Below are positions 47,411 through 57,329 of a stretch of DNA of 64,000 bases, piece after piece. Position 1 is the stretch's first letter, and each line of letters opens with the position of its first letter. The stretch is taken from positions 455,483 through 519,482 of the forward strand of contig NZ_JAGGJZ010000002.1 of the NCBI RefSeq assembly GCF_017873235.1, in the 5' to 3' direction. This DNA comes from Clostridium moniliforme (lineage in GTDB: Bacteria; Bacillota; Clostridia; Clostridiales; Clostridiaceae). Under the pieces are notes generated by a model. That model did not search any database. It saw only the letters and a program-made list of their open reading frames with translations, and was not told where the DNA came from. The position numbers and the translations under genes are program-made.

Positions 47411-47578
47411 ATGTCACATAAAAATAATAAAAATAGCAAAGCTAACAAAAAATCAGGACAAAAAACTAGAAAAGAAGTTGAAAAAATGAAAATGGAAACA
47501 GCTAATGAAATAGGTTATTCCAAGGAATCAAGAAAACTTGGAAAAGATAAAGAGAGAAAAAATCCATTTAAAAAGTAA
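47411..47578 (+). CDS. Small basic protein with SASP-like core
   Basis: A 55-residue lysine-rich hydrophilic protein. The start is ATG 47411 with AAAGGAGTG seven bases upstream; an in-frame ATG ten codons earlier is less supported. The central MKMETANEIGY resembles the germination-protease site region of alpha/beta-type small acid-soluble spore proteins (consensus KxEIAxEhG), but the rest of the SASP sequence is absent. It is followed by another tiny gene with a similar core. The spore-protein role is an inference. Confidence 0.55.
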   Translation: MSHKNNKNSKANKKSGQKTRKEVEKMKMETANEIGYSKESRKLGKDKERKNPFKK

Positions 47579-47611
47579 ATAAATTTTATTTTATAAAGAG
47601 GAGGATTATAT

Positions 47612-47749
47612 ATGAATTCAAAAAAGAAGAGCGAAAATAAAAATATACTATCTCAATTAGATAAATTAGAGTATCAAATAGCCAATGAAGTAAATTATTA
47701 TAGAAAAAATGAGAATTATGACAAAAGAGGAGATAAATCTAAAGTTTAA
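47612..47749 (+). CDS. Tiny protein with SASP-like core
   Basis: A 45-residue reading frame preceded by a near-perfect AAAGAGGAGGATTATAT ribosome site. It begins MNSKKKSENKN and contains LDKLEYQIANEVNYY, whose YQIANEV part again resembles the KYEIAxEhG core of SASPs. It ends in a charged Asp/Lys/Arg tail. It lies 33 nt after the previous small gene, so both are probably one transcript. Unannotated tiny gene candidates of this kind are often missed. Confidence 0.55.
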   Translation: MNSKKKSENKNILSQLDKLEYQIANEVNYYRKNENYDKRGDKSKV

Positions 47750-47878
47750 GAGATAAGAAGAGATAAATTTAAAAATCTAAATGCAATCATCTTGAATAAA
47801 TTATAAAATATGGTAGAATTGTAATCAATATGGAAGAAACCATATTTAAAATATTTATGGGTGAGAGGGGATTTTTAA

Positions 47879-48004
47879 ATGAATAAAATATTAGAACTAG
47901 AAGTTAGAAAAGTATCATTAATGAACAAAGGTATTCATAATGCAAGATTGATTGCAAAGGTTAACAGAAAGCTTAGAAATCTAGAAGCAAAAAGTAATAT
48001 TTAA
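47879..48004 (+). CDS. Tiny basic helical protein, unknown
   Basis: A 41-residue frame that starts at ATG 47879, eight bases after GTGAGAGGGG. It is rich in Lys, Arg, Asn and Leu (MNKILELEVRKVSLMNKG) and probably folds as one or two helices. A terminator follows at 48026. An inverted repeat AATATGG/CCATATT lies upstream at about 47827-47846. No family is recognised. Confidence 0.45.
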   Translation: MNKILELEVRKVSLMNKGIHNARLIAKVNRKLRNLEAKSNI

Positions 48005-48025
48005 TTTTAACAATTATTTTTATTA

Positions 48026-48060
48026 AAAAGCATCAGATTTTGGTGCTTTTATTTTTTTGT
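48026..48060 (+). terminator. Terminator after tiny gene
   Basis: AAAAGCATC pairs with GGTGCTTTT (one wobble) around 48026-48050, then ATTTTTTTG. Confidence 0.7.
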
Positions 48061-48077
48061 TGAGATTTAAAAAAATA

Positions 48078-48105
48078 TTGATTTATAAAAATATTGTGTT
48101 AAAAT
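48078..48105 (+). promoter_or_regulatory. Promoter of the adenine-riboswitch transcript
   Basis: TTGATT at 48078-48083, a 16-base spacer and TAAAAT at 48100-48105. It puts the transcript start some 15 bases before the purine aptamer. Confidence 0.6.
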
Positions 48106-48125
48106 AGATTTAATTTAAAAAAAGC

Positions 48126-48193
48126 AATTCGTATAATCCTTAAAATAAGGTTAAGGAGTTTCTACCAAGAACCAATAAATCTTGATTACGAAG
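48126..48193 (+). promoter_or_regulatory. Adenine-class purine riboswitch
   Basis: P1 pairs TTCGTA (48128-48133) with TACGAA (48187-48192). The purine core TATAATCC, the P2 loop, GGAGTTTCTACC and the P3 arm are conserved. The base in J3/1 that pairs with the ligand is T (CTTGATTACG), the adenine-specifying state; guanine switches have C there. It precedes adenosine deaminase, a known target of adenine riboswitches in clostridia and vibrios. Confidence 0.93.
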
Positions 48194-48241
48194 AAGATAT
48201 TTAATGTACAAAATACCTTCTTCGTAGTTAAGATTTTTTTT
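48181..48241 (+). terminator. Switching terminator of the adenine riboswitch
   Basis: CTTGATTACGAAGAAG with TATTT (48181-48202) pairs with AAATA and CTTCTTCGTA...TTAAG (48210-48232), then eight or so T residues. It uses the 3' strand of P1, so ligand binding would block it: an ON switch. Confidence 0.8.
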
Positions 48242-48265
48242 ATAAAATTTAGGAGGGATAATATA

Positions 48266-49264
48266 ATGAATTTTAAAAAGTTACCAAAGATTGAGTTACA
48301 TTGTCATTTAGATGGATGTTTAAGAGTAGAGACAGTTTTAGATTTAATAGAAAAAGAAAATATAGCAGTAGATAATAAAGGATATGAAGAAATAAAAAGT
48401 ACATTAATTGTTCCAGAAGATTGTCCTTCATTAGATGTGTATTTAAAAAGGTTTGACTTACCTATAAAGTTAATGCAAAATAAAGAAAATTTAAAAAGAA
48501 TAGCTTATGAATTAATAGAAGATGTAAGTAAAGAGAATGTAAAATATATTGAAATTAGATTTGCACCTTTATTTCATAAGGAAAAGGGAATGGAAGTTCC
48601 TGAAATAATAGAGAGCGTTTTAGAAGGATTAAGAAAAGGAGAAGAAGATTTTGGAGTTAAAAGTAATTTGATTTTAAGTCTTTTAAGACATATGTCAGTT
48701 GAATCAACCTATGAGGTTATTGAAGATGGAAAAGATTTTATAGGAAGAGGTGTTGTTGCTTTAGACCTTGCAGGAGAAGAAGAAGAAGAAGGGTTTGCAA
48801 AAAAGTTTAAAGAACCTTTTAAACTTGCAAGAAAGTATGGTTATAAAGTTACAATTCATGCTGGAGAAACTGGTTTTTCAAGTAATGTAAAAGATGCAAT
48901 AGAGATTTTAGGAGCAGAAAGAATAGGACATGCAGTTGCTATAGAAAAGAATAAAGAAGTTTATAACTTAGTTAAGGATAACAGTATTATTTTAGAAATG
49001 TGCCCTAAAAGTAATGTTCAAACTAAGGCTGTAAAAGGATATGAAAATCATCCAATAAAGAAATTTTTAAATGATGGTTTATATGTAAATTTAAGTACAG
49101 ATAATAGAACAGTTTCTAATGTAACATTAACAGAGGAATGTAATAATATAAATGATGTACATTCATTAACCTATAAAGATGTTAAAAAAATATATTTAAA
49201 TAGTATAAAAGGTGCTTTTTGTAATGAAGAAACAAAAAGGTTGCTATTAAAACAAATTGTATAA
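48266..49264 (+). CDS. add: Adenosine deaminase
   Basis: Zinc-dependent TIM-barrel enzyme that turns adenosine into inosine. Metal and catalytic motifs: HCHLDG near the N-terminus, HAGET with the catalytic Glu area, AERIGHAVAI and the final LSTDNRTVS with the zinc Asp. The start is ATG 48266 behind TTAGGAGGG. A longer frame reaches back into the riboswitch but is not translated. 332 residues, normal. Expression is under the adenine riboswitch. Confidence 0.93.
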   Translation: MNFKKLPKIELHCHLDGCLRVETVLDLIEKENIAVDNKGYEEIKSTLIVPEDCPSLDVYLKRFDLPIKLMQNKENLKRIAYELIEDVSKENVKYIEIRFAPLFHKEKGMEVPEIIESVLEGLRKGEEDFGVKSNLILSLLRHMSVESTYEVIEDGKDFIGRGVVALDLAGEEEEEGFAKKFKEPFKLARKYGYKVTIHAGETGFSSNVKDAIEILGAERIGHAVAIEKNKEVYNLVKDNSIILEMCPKSNVQTKAVKGYENHPIKKFLNDGLYVNLSTDNRTVSNVTLTEECNNINDVHSLTYKDVKKIYLNSIKGAFCNEETKRLLLKQIV

Positions 49265-49381
49265 ATTTATGGAATATATGATGAAGTTCATAATTATGTT
49301 TGGAAAAAGTTTGGAATAACTGTTGGAAATTATATAGATTTAAACAAAAAAGAATAAATAAAAGTATTACAGAAATTTAAA

Positions 49382-49432
49382 TAAAAGACTGTAAGAAAAT
49401 ATGTTTTACACAAATTTTCCTACAGTCTTTAA
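49382..49432. terminator. Bidirectional terminator
   Basis: AAAGACTGTAAGAAAAT pairs with ATTTTCCTACAGTCTTT (one mismatch, one bulge). It separates add and the convergent amino-acid ABC transporter. Confidence 0.75.
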
Positions 49433-49489
49433 TATAAGTTTAATTTTCTCTTTTAATGGATATAAATAGTTTTTATATTTTATAAGTAA

Positions 49490-50233
49490 TTAATTGGCAC
49501 TTACAAATCTATTTAAAAATTGTTTTGTTCTCTCATTTTTAGGAGAATTAAATATTTCATCTGGAGTTCCATCTTCAACAACAACTCCATCTGCCATAAA
49601 TATTATTTTATCTCCTACTTCTTTTGCAAAAGACATTTCATGGGTAACTATAATCATAGTTCTATGTTCTTTTGCTAAGTTTTTAATAACAGATAAAACT
49701 TCTGTAACAAGCTCTGGATCTAAAGCAGATGTTGGCTCATCAAAAAGGATAACATTTGGATTAATGGCAATAGCACGAGCAATGCTAACTCTCTGTTTTT
49801 GTCCTCCAGATAGTGTATTTGGATAGAAATTTATCTTTTCTTCCATTCCAACTTTTTTTAATGCCTCCATTGCAATTTCTATTGCTTTTTCTTTATTTAG
49901 TTTTTTTACAACTATTAAAGCTTCAGTTACATTTTCAAGAACTGTTTTATTATTAAATAAATTGTAATGCTGAAAAACCATAGCAGATTGTTTTCTTAAA
50001 TTTGATATTTCTTTTTTTGAAATATTTTTTGTGTTTACTTTAACTTCTCCAATTTGTATTTCTCCAGCATCTGGAGTTTCTAAATAGTTTAAACACCTTA
50101 AAAGAGTAGATTTTCCAGAGCCAGAAGGTCCAAGAATAACAACAACTTCTCCTGTATTTACTTTTATATTAATATCTTTTAAAACTTGTAAGTTTTTAAA
50201 GCTTTTTTTAAGTCCATTTATTTCTATCATCAT
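49490..50233 (-). CDS. Polar amino acid ABC transporter ATPase
   Basis: GlnQ/HisP-type ATPase of 247 residues: Walker [10 protein letters not shown], signature [14 protein letters not shown], Walker [13 protein letters not shown], and the switch His in [12 protein letters not shown]. It powers the fused receptor-permease encoded just upstream, ten nt away. Which amino acid is imported (cystine, glutamine or a basic residue) is not evident. ATG follows AGGTAGGTG. Confidence 0.93.
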   Translation of the reverse strand: MMIEINGLKKSFKNLQVLKDINIKVNTGEVVVILGPSGSGKSTLLRCLNYLETPDAGEIQIGEVKVNTKNISKKEISNLRKQSAMVFQHYNLFNNKTVLENVTEALIVVKKLNKEKAIEIAMEALKKVGMEEKINFYPNTLSGGQKQRVSIARAIAINPNVILFDEPTSALDPELVTEVLSVIKNLAKEHRTMIIVTHEMSFAKEVGDKIIFMADGVVVEDGTPDEIFNSPKNERTKQFLNRFVSAN

Positions 50234-50243
50234 AACACCTACC

Positions 50244-51749
50244 TTAATATACTGAAAGTTTTTTCTCTATTATTTTTTGAAGATAATTAAAGATTTCTAT
50301 TATAATCCAATACATAATAGCTACAATAATGTAACTTTCAAAAAATTTATAACTAGAGGCAGCTGCCATTTGTGCTTTAGCAAGTAGTTCTACAACTCCT
50401 AAAGTAAAGGCTAAAGATGTTCCTTTAACAGTATCTACAAATATATTTCCAAGAGGTGGAATTGCGATTCTAAAAGCCTGCGGCATAATAATTCGTCTAA
50501 GACCTTCTCCTTTTGTCATACCAAGAGATAGACAAGCTTCCATTTGACCTTTATCAATGGCAGTTACTGCTGATCTTAATATTTCAGCAATATAAGCTGA
50601 AGCATTTAATCCAAGTCCAATAAGAGCTGCTGTGTAAGCACTCATATTTTGGAGAGAAGGTATTATTTGAGGTATACCAAAGTATAATAAAAACAATTGA
50701 ACTAAAAGGGGAGTACCTCTAAAAAATGAAATATAAATCTCAGCTAATTGTTTTAAAATAGGGAATTTATAAATTCTTACAATAGATAAAAAAGTTCCAA
50801 TTATAAGTCCTATTAACATACCTAAAATAGATAGAGAAAGAGTAGTTTTAGAAGCTTTAATTAACATAGGAACAAGTTTAAATGAATACATAAAGTCAAA
50901 ATATGTTGAAGAATTATTTTTTAATTCATTAGCCTTTGAGTAATTTTCATTATTATTTGGAACTGTAACATTCATTCCAAGCCATTTATCTGATATTGAC
51001 TTTAATGTTCCATCTTCTTTCATATCTTCTAAAGCTTTATTTATTTTAGCTATAAGTTCAGTATTTTCTTTATTTTTAATAAATGGATAAGCATTTTCTA
51101 TTTTATCAATAGGGTTACCAGCAAGTTTTAAATTAAGGTTCTTTTCTTTAATTGAAGCAAGAGCTGAAACTTTATCTATAACAACAGCATCTATTCTTCC
51201 AAGAAGCAATTCATTAAAAGCTGCATCAGTATTTTGATATGTAAGTACATTTATTTTTTTATCAGTATCTTTACTTTTAACTATATTCTCATAGTTGCTA
51301 CCAAGGTCAACTCCAACTTTTTTTCCTTTTAAATCTTTAAAGGACTTTATTGAATTATTGTCCTTTCTAACTATTATCTGAGCACCACTATATACAGTAG
51401 GATTAGTAAAATTATATTTTTCTTTTCTTTCATCAGTAATAGTTATTTGATTTGCTATTGTATTTACTTTTCCACTTTCTAACATTCCAAACAAGCCACT
51501 AAAGGATGCAGGTTTAAATTCTATGTTATAACCAATATGTTTTCCTATTTCATTCCATGTATCAATTTCAAATCCTTCAAGTTTTCCATTATTTAAGAAA
51601 GTAAAAGGATAATATGTACCAGATGTCCCAATAGTAATTGTTTTTGTATTCATATTATCTTCTTTAATATTTTTTTTAGATTCACAGCCTATAAATGCAA
51701 AAACAATAAGCATTAATGAGGTAATAATAATTAATAATCTTTTTTTCAT
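50244..51749 (-). CDS. Fused amino-acid-binding protein and permease
   Basis: A 501-residue fusion. Residues 1-22 are a signal peptide with lipobox AFIGC. Residues about 35-260 are a family 3 solute-binding domain ([28 protein letters not shown] is its start). Residues about 275-500 are an HisM/GlnP permease, with the coupling loop [24 protein letters not shown]. Such GlnH-GlnP fusions are common in Firmicutes. With the ATPase gene it makes a two-gene importer. Confidence 0.93.
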   Translation of the reverse strand: MKKRLLIIITSLMLIVFAFIGCESKKNIKEDNMNTKTITIGTSGTYYPFTFLNNGKLEGFEIDTWNEIGKHIGYNIEFKPASFSGLFGMLESGKVNTIANQITITDERKEKYNFTNPTVYSGAQIIVRKDNNSIKSFKDLKGKKVGVDLGSNYENIVKSKDTDKKINVLTYQNTDAAFNELLLGRIDAVVIDKVSALASIKEKNLNLKLAGNPIDKIENAYPFIKNKENTELIAKINKALEDMKEDGTLKSISDKWLGMNVTVPNNNENYSKANELKNNSSTYFDFMYSFKLVPMLIKASKTTLSLSILGMLIGLIIGTFLSIVRIYKFPILKQLAEIYISFFRGTPLLVQLFLLYFGIPQIIPSLQNMSAYTAALIGLGLNASAYIAEILRSAVTAIDKGQMEACLSLGMTKGEGLRRIIMPQAFRIAIPPLGNIFVDTVKGTSLAFTLGVVELLAKAQMAAASSYKFFESYIIVAIMYWIIIEIFNYLQKIIEKKLSVY

Positions 51750-51787
51750 TTAACATTCTCCTTTAACTTTATTAATAATTATTTTAG

Positions 51788-51817
51788 ATTATATATAATT
51801 CCTATCTGAATTGTCAA
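51788..51817 (-). promoter_or_regulatory. Promoter of the amino-acid ABC operon
   Basis: On the minus strand, a perfect TTGACA (51812-51817), an 18-base spacer and TATAAT (51788-51793). No T-box, S-box or other leader is visible between it and the start codon. Confidence 0.7.
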
Positions 51818-52001
51818 CATTAATAATATTTAAATGAATATTAAATTCTATTCAAATTAATTTATAACCTATATAAAGAAAATTAAATAGTAAGGTAAAA
51901 GAATAATAGTAGTATAAACAAAAATTTCTTTTCTAGAAAATAAATTTTTATTGCATAAAAAACATAAAAAAGGAAACAATAACCAATAAGGAGTGATGAT
52001 T

Positions 52002-52577
52002 ATGAGAAGAAAGAAATATTTTATTCTTTCGATTATTGCAATTATTTGTTTGTTTTCTATAACCTATTATTTTGTTTCAAAAGATATTAAAAGTAGAAAT
52101 TTAAATAATAGTACTAGCAATAAAGATATTAATTATACTAATAATTCTGGAATGGAACTTAGAGATGATCTTAAAGTATCTTTTTATACAGATAAAAATA
52201 GAGATAAAACAGTTACAATAAGTAAATTAATGAATGAGTATAATATCCAAAGAAATTTAACAGAAGAAGTTCTTTCAAGAGCTGTATATAAAAATGGTTA
52301 TAAATTAGTTGACAAATCTAATGATACCTTTGTATATAAGAGAACAAAAGAGGAATCATTAAATCCAAATACTTATTATATAGGTGAAAGTGATGGATTT
52401 TTAGCTATATATAAAAGTGATGATAAGAAAAATTTAAGTATAGAAAAAGTTTATTCAGATGATATTACAATTGATATGCTTAGAGAAAGTGATATAAATA
52501 AACTTAAAAATTTTAAATATTTTAATAGTAGTAATCTTCAAGAGGTAGAAGATAAAATAACTGAATTAACTACTTAA
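52002..52577 (+). CDS. BofC-like forespore regulator
   Basis: A 191-residue protein with an N-terminal membrane/signal helix (YFILSIIAIICLFSITYYFV) and an extracytoplasmic domain whose end (TYYIGESDGFLAIYKSD, then VYSDDITIDMLRESDINKL) resembles the BofC C-terminal domain. In Bacillus, bofC lies directly upstream of ruvA-ruvB, as here; BofC restrains SpoIVB signalling across the forespore membranes. Both lines agree, but similarity is modest. The start is ATG 52002, eight bases after AAGGAG. Confidence 0.6.
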   Translation: MRRKKYFILSIIAIICLFSITYYFVSKDIKSRNLNNSTSNKDINYTNNSGMELRDDLKVSFYTDKNRDKTVTISKLMNEYNIQRNLTEEVLSRAVYKNGYKLVDKSNDTFVYKRTKEESLNPNTYYIGESDGFLAIYKSDDKKNLSIEKVYSDDITIDMLRESDINKLKNFKYFNSSNLQEVEDKITELTT

Positions 52578-52599
52578 AACATAATATATAAATAAAAAA

Positions 52600-52634
52600 T
52601 TAAGGCCTAGCATTTTTATCTGTTAGGTCTTAAA
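52600..52634 (+). terminator. Terminator after bofC-like gene
   Basis: TAAGGCCTAGCA pairs imperfectly with TGTTAGGTCTTA (52601-52632), then AAAATATTTT. It makes the ruvAB-queA-tgt transcript separate; that has its own TTGAAA (52660-52665), 17 bases, TAAAGT (52683-52688). Confidence 0.6.
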
Positions 52635-52747
52635 ATATTTTAAAAAATAATAGGATTTCTTGAAAGATTACAATTAAAATGATAAAGTAATAAGTAGACT
52701 TGTATGGGAACATACTTTCACCTAAGCTTAGAGGAGGGGAACCCTTA

Positions 52748-53353
52748 ATGTATGAATACATAAAAGGAATTTACATAGGAATAATTAAGGATTATGTTGT
52801 TATTGAAAATAATGGTATAGGATATAAAATATTTTCTTCAGGTATTACAATGTCAGGAATGCCTTCAATTGGAGAAGAGGTTAAACTTTATTTGGAACAA
52901 ATTGTTAGAGAAGACTTTATAGGTTTGTATGGCTTTTTATCAAAGGAAGAATTGCAAATGTTTAATATGCTAATTAGTATAAATGGGGTTGGTGCTAAGG
53001 CAGCATTATCCTTATTATCTATAAGTAGAATTAATAATTTAAAGTATGCAATAATGACTGGAGATGAAAAGCATCTTTGCAGAGCACCAGGAATAGGTAA
53101 AAAAACAGCTGGTAGAATTATTTTAGAACTTAAAGATAAATTAAAACCTGATGAATTAATAGAAGGAGAAGAAAATATTTCAAAGTTAATTCCTTCAGAT
53201 GATGATTATGCACTTAAAATATCAGAAGTATTAGGGGCACTTTTAGCTTTAGGGTATAGTGAAAAAGAAGCTAATATGGCTATTAAAAATATTAAAAAAG
53301 ATAATACAGTAGAGCTTATGATAAAAGAATGTTTAAGAGTATTAATGGGTTAG
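52748..53353 (+). CDS. ruvA: Holliday junction branch migration protein RuvA
   Basis: Tetrameric Holliday-junction-binding subunit. Domain I (MYEYIKGIYIGIIKDYVVIENNGIGYKI), the two helix-hairpin-helix motifs (LISINGVGAKAAL and CRAPGIGKKTAGRI) and the C-terminal RuvB-binding domain are complete. The start is ATG 52748 with GAGGAGGGG upstream; the frame is open 16 codons further but carries the ribosome site. 201 residues. It is followed by ruvB, ten nt on. Confidence 0.96.
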   Translation: MYEYIKGIYIGIIKDYVVIENNGIGYKIFSSGITMSGMPSIGEEVKLYLEQIVREDFIGLYGFLSKEELQMFNMLISINGVGAKAALSLLSISRINNLKYAIMTGDEKHLCRAPGIGKKTAGRIILELKDKLKPDELIEGEENISKLIPSDDDYALKISEVLGALLALGYSEKEANMAIKNIKKDNTVELMIKECLRVLMG

Positions 53354-53362
53354 GTGATTTAA

Positions 53363-54391
53363 ATGGAAAGAATTATTACTCCAAATGAACTAAATGAGGA
53401 CTTTAATGGAGAATTAAGTTTAAGACCTCAAAAAATAAGCGAATATATAGGTCAAGATAAAGTTAAAGAAAGATTAGACATCTTTATTAAGGCTGCAAAA
53501 AATAGAGGAGAAGCTTTAGATCACGTTTTACTTTATGGACCACCAGGACTTGGCAAAACTACCCTTGCAAATATAATTGCAACAGAAATGGGTGGAAATT
53601 TAAAAGTAACTTCAGGACCTGCCATAGAAAGGGCTGGTGATTTAGCTGCTATTTTAACAACCCTTCAGGATAATGATGTTTTATTTATTGATGAAATACA
53701 CAGATTAAATAGAAATGTAGAAGAAATTCTTTATCCTGCAATGGAAGATTATGCCCTTGATATAGTTATTGGAAAAGGGGCTGCTGCAAAATCTATAAGA
53801 TTAGATTTACCACAGTTTACTTTAATTGGAGCAACTACAAGAATTGGTATGCTTACATCTCCACTTCGTGATAGATTTGGAGTATTATGTTCTATGGAAT
53901 ATTATACAGATGAGCAATTAAAAGATATTATAGTAAGAAGTGCTTTAGTTTTAGGTTGTTCAATTACTGAAGAAGGAGCAGCTGAAATTGCAAGAAGATC
54001 AAGGGGAACTCCAAGAATTGCAAATAGGCTTTTAAAGAGAGTAAGGGATTATTCAGAAGTTAAGGCTGATAATTTAGTTAGTTTTAAAGAAGCTAGGGAG
54101 GCCTTAGAACTATTAGAAGTTGACAGTCAAGGTTTTGATAGAGTTGATAATAAAATATTAGAAGCTATAATTGATAATTTTAAAGGTGGACCTGTTGGAA
54201 TAGAAACTCTTTCATATTTTATAGGAGAGGAACTTGGAACATTAGAAGATGTATATGAACCTTATCTCCTTCAAAGAGGTTTTATAGTTAGAACTCCAAG
54301 GGGAAGAGTTGCAACAGAAAAAGCATATAAACATTTAGGAAGAAATTTTAATAATAAGCATAAAGAAAGCAGACAAAAGAGCTTTTTTTAA
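53363..54391 (+). CDS. ruvB: Holliday junction helicase RuvB
   Basis: AAA+ motor of branch migration, 342 residues. Walker [10 protein letters not shown], Walker B FIDEIHRL, sensor 1 GATTRIG and the arginine finger region SPLRDRFG are complete. The C-terminal winged helix ends [14 protein letters not shown]. Follows ruvA and precedes queA in the same orientation. Confidence 0.97.
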   Translation: MERIITPNELNEDFNGELSLRPQKISEYIGQDKVKERLDIFIKAAKNRGEALDHVLLYGPPGLGKTTLANIIATEMGGNLKVTSGPAIERAGDLAAILTTLQDNDVLFIDEIHRLNRNVEEILYPAMEDYALDIVIGKGAAAKSIRLDLPQFTLIGATTRIGMLTSPLRDRFGVLCSMEYYTDEQLKDIIVRSALVLGCSITEEGAAEIARRSRGTPRIANRLLKRVRDYSEVKADNLVSFKEAREALELLEVDSQGFDRVDNKILEAIIDNFKGGPVGIETLSYFIGEELGTLEDVYEPYLLQRGFIVRTPRGRVATEKAYKHLGRNFNNKHKESRQKSFF

Positions 54392-54410
54392 AGTTAGGAG
54401 AGGAAAAGAC

Positions 54411-55436
54411 ATGAAAGTAAGTGATTTTGATTTTTATTTACCAGAAGAATTAATCGCACAACATCCATTAGAAAAAAGAGATACATCAAGACTTATGGTT
54501 CTTGATAAAGAAACTGGAGAAATAGAACACAAAATTTTTAAGGATATAATAGGATATTTAAATAAAGGTGATACTTTAGTTTTAAATAATACAAGAGTTA
54601 TGCCAGCAAGACTTATAGGTTCAAAAGAAAAAACTGGTGGTAAAATAGAATTTTTACTTCTTAAAAGATTAGAAGGAGATAAGTGGGAATGCTTAGCAAA
54701 GCCAGGTAAATCTGCAAGAGAAGGAAGAAGATTTGAGTTTGGTGATGGCAAACTTAAATGTGAAGTTATAGAAGTTTTAGAAAATGGAAATAGAATAGTT
54801 GAATTTGAATATGAAGGTATCTTTGAAGAAGTTTTAGATTCTTTAGGAGAAATGCCACTTCCTCCATATATTCATGAAAGACTTGAAGATAAGGAAAGAT
54901 ATCAAACAGTTTACTCAAAAGAAAAAGGTTCAGCTGCTGCACCTACTGCAGGATTACATTTTACAGAAGAACTTTTAAAAGAAATAAAGGATAAGGGAGT
55001 AAATATCGCATACCTTACTCTTCATGTAGGACTTGGAACATTTAGACCAGTTAAAGTTGAAGATATTAATGATCATATAATGCATTCTGAATTTTATCAA
55101 ATATCAAAGGAAACAGCAGATATAATAAATAACACTAAGAAAAATGGTGGAAGAATAATATCCGTTGGAACAACATCTACTAGAACACTAGAAACTGTTG
55201 GTGATGAAAATGGAATGGTAAAGGAAAGTCATGGATGGACTAATATTTTTATATATCCAGGATATAAGTTTAAAGTTGTAGATAATTTAATTACTAATTT
55301 CCATTTACCAGAATCAACTTTAATTATGCTAGTATCTGCACTTGCAGGAAAAGAACATGTATTAAATGCTTATAGTGAAGCAGTAAAGGAAAAATATAGA
55401 TTTTTCTCCTTTGGAGATGCAATGTTCATTAAATAA
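54411..55436 (+). CDS. queA: S-adenosylmethionine:tRNA ribosyltransferase-isomerase
   Basis: Makes epoxyqueuosine in tRNA by moving the ribosyl part of SAM onto preQ1. Family motifs include [19 protein letters not shown] at the start, [21 protein letters not shown] and [12 protein letters not shown]. 341 residues, normal. ATG follows TTAGGAGAGG. It forms the conserved ruvAB-queA-tgt order. Confidence 0.97.
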   Translation: MKVSDFDFYLPEELIAQHPLEKRDTSRLMVLDKETGEIEHKIFKDIIGYLNKGDTLVLNNTRVMPARLIGSKEKTGGKIEFLLLKRLEGDKWECLAKPGKSAREGRRFEFGDGKLKCEVIEVLENGNRIVEFEYEGIFEEVLDSLGEMPLPPYIHERLEDKERYQTVYSKEKGSAAAPTAGLHFTEELLKEIKDKGVNIAYLTLHVGLGTFRPVKVEDINDHIMHSEFYQISKETADIINNTKKNGGRIISVGTTSTRTLETVGDENGMVKESHGWTNIFIYPGYKFKVVDNLITNFHLPESTLIMLVSALAGKEHVLNAYSEAVKEKYRFFSFGDAMFIK

Positions 55437-55454
55437 AATTTAATAAAACTTTAA

Positions 55455-56603
<1,149 letters not shown>

Positions 56604-56661
56604 TAAAAAAATTAATTATTTATATATGTTGTTGCCTATTTTATATATAAGAAAATGTTTG

Positions 56662-56690
56662 TTGACAACAAAAAGAAAAAAATGTAAACT
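56662..56690 (+). promoter_or_regulatory. Promoter of yajC
   Basis: Perfect TTGACA (56662-56667), a 17-base spacer and TAAACT (56685-56690). The -35 lies inside a palindrome TTTGTTG-A-CAACAAA, a possible operator. Confidence 0.6.
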
Positions 56691-56754
56691 CATTTTATGG
56701 AATAGTATATAGTTCCAATTAATAATAATCTTAAAAGCGAAAGGAAGTATGAGA

Positions 56755-57039
56755 ATGTCACCTATGTTAATGCAAATTTTACCTATAATAGCTATATTCG
56801 TACTTTTCTTTTTCATGATAATTATGCCTGAAAAGAAAAGAAAAAAACAATATTCTCAAATGATGAATTCATTAGGTGTTAATGATGAAATTATGACAAG
56901 AGGAGGAATTGTTGGTAAAATAGTTCAAATGGATGATGAATATATAGTTATAGAAACTAGCTCAGATAGAACAAAAATAAAGTTAGTAAGAAATTCCATA
57001 GCAAGTAAAATAAATAAAGAAGAAGTTAAAAAGGCTTAG
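56755..57039 (+). CDS. yajC: Preprotein translocase accessory subunit YajC
   Basis: Small membrane subunit that joins SecDF. One N-terminal helix (ILPIIAIFVLFFFMIIMPEKKR), then the conserved cytosolic MNSLGVNDEIMTRGGIVGKI. The start is ATG 56755, nine bases after AAGGA; an ATG two codons earlier is too near the site. 94 residues. It has its own terminator, separate from secD. Confidence 0.93.
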   Translation: MSPMLMQILPIIAIFVLFFFMIIMPEKKRKKQYSQMMNSLGVNDEIMTRGGIVGKIVQMDDEYIVIETSSDRTKIKLVRNSIASKINKEEVKKA

Positions 57040-57045
57040 TAGAAA

Positions 57046-57078
57046 TATCCATCAGCAAGGTTGATGGATATTTTTTAT
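57046..57078 (+). terminator. Terminator after yajC
   Basis: ATATCCATCA pairs with TGATGGATAT around GCAAGGT, then TTTTTATTTT. Confidence 0.85.
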
Positions 57079-57201
57079 TTTATAAGGTTTTTGATTTTTA
57101 ATATAATTCTTATAATAAATAAATTATAAGAAATAAATTGTAATAAAATTCCTTTTATTTATATGGTATGTTTACATAATACTTTATTAAGAATTCATAA
57201 T

Positions 57202-57262
57202 ATGATATAATTAAAAACGATTTACAAAGGCTTATGCCAATAATTGTAAGGGGACCTTTGAG
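57202..57262 (+). promoter_or_regulatory. Promoter and structured leader of secD
   Basis: An extended -10 TGATATAAT (57202-57210) starts a leader of about 110 bases. TTACAA/TTGTAA encloses a GGC-TTAT-GCC hairpin, while CAAAGG/CCTTTG can pair instead; the two stems share bases and exclude each other. A possible switch, function unknown. Confidence 0.4.
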
Positions 57263-57329
57263 AAATTTTTATAATATGAATATAGAAATTATAATATATC
57301 AATTTATTAAATACCGAAGGGGGATAAAT

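Noticed and set aside
48182..48265. A 28-codon N-terminal extension of adenosine deaminase
   Set aside because: It begins in the riboswitch P1 and terminator, and a strong ribosome site precedes ATG 48266, which matches the family N-terminus.
57234..57329. A 32-residue N-terminal extension of SecD
   Set aside because: It has no family match, and ATG 57330 has a GAAGGGGG site and the right membrane-helix position. It is kept only as a leader oddity.
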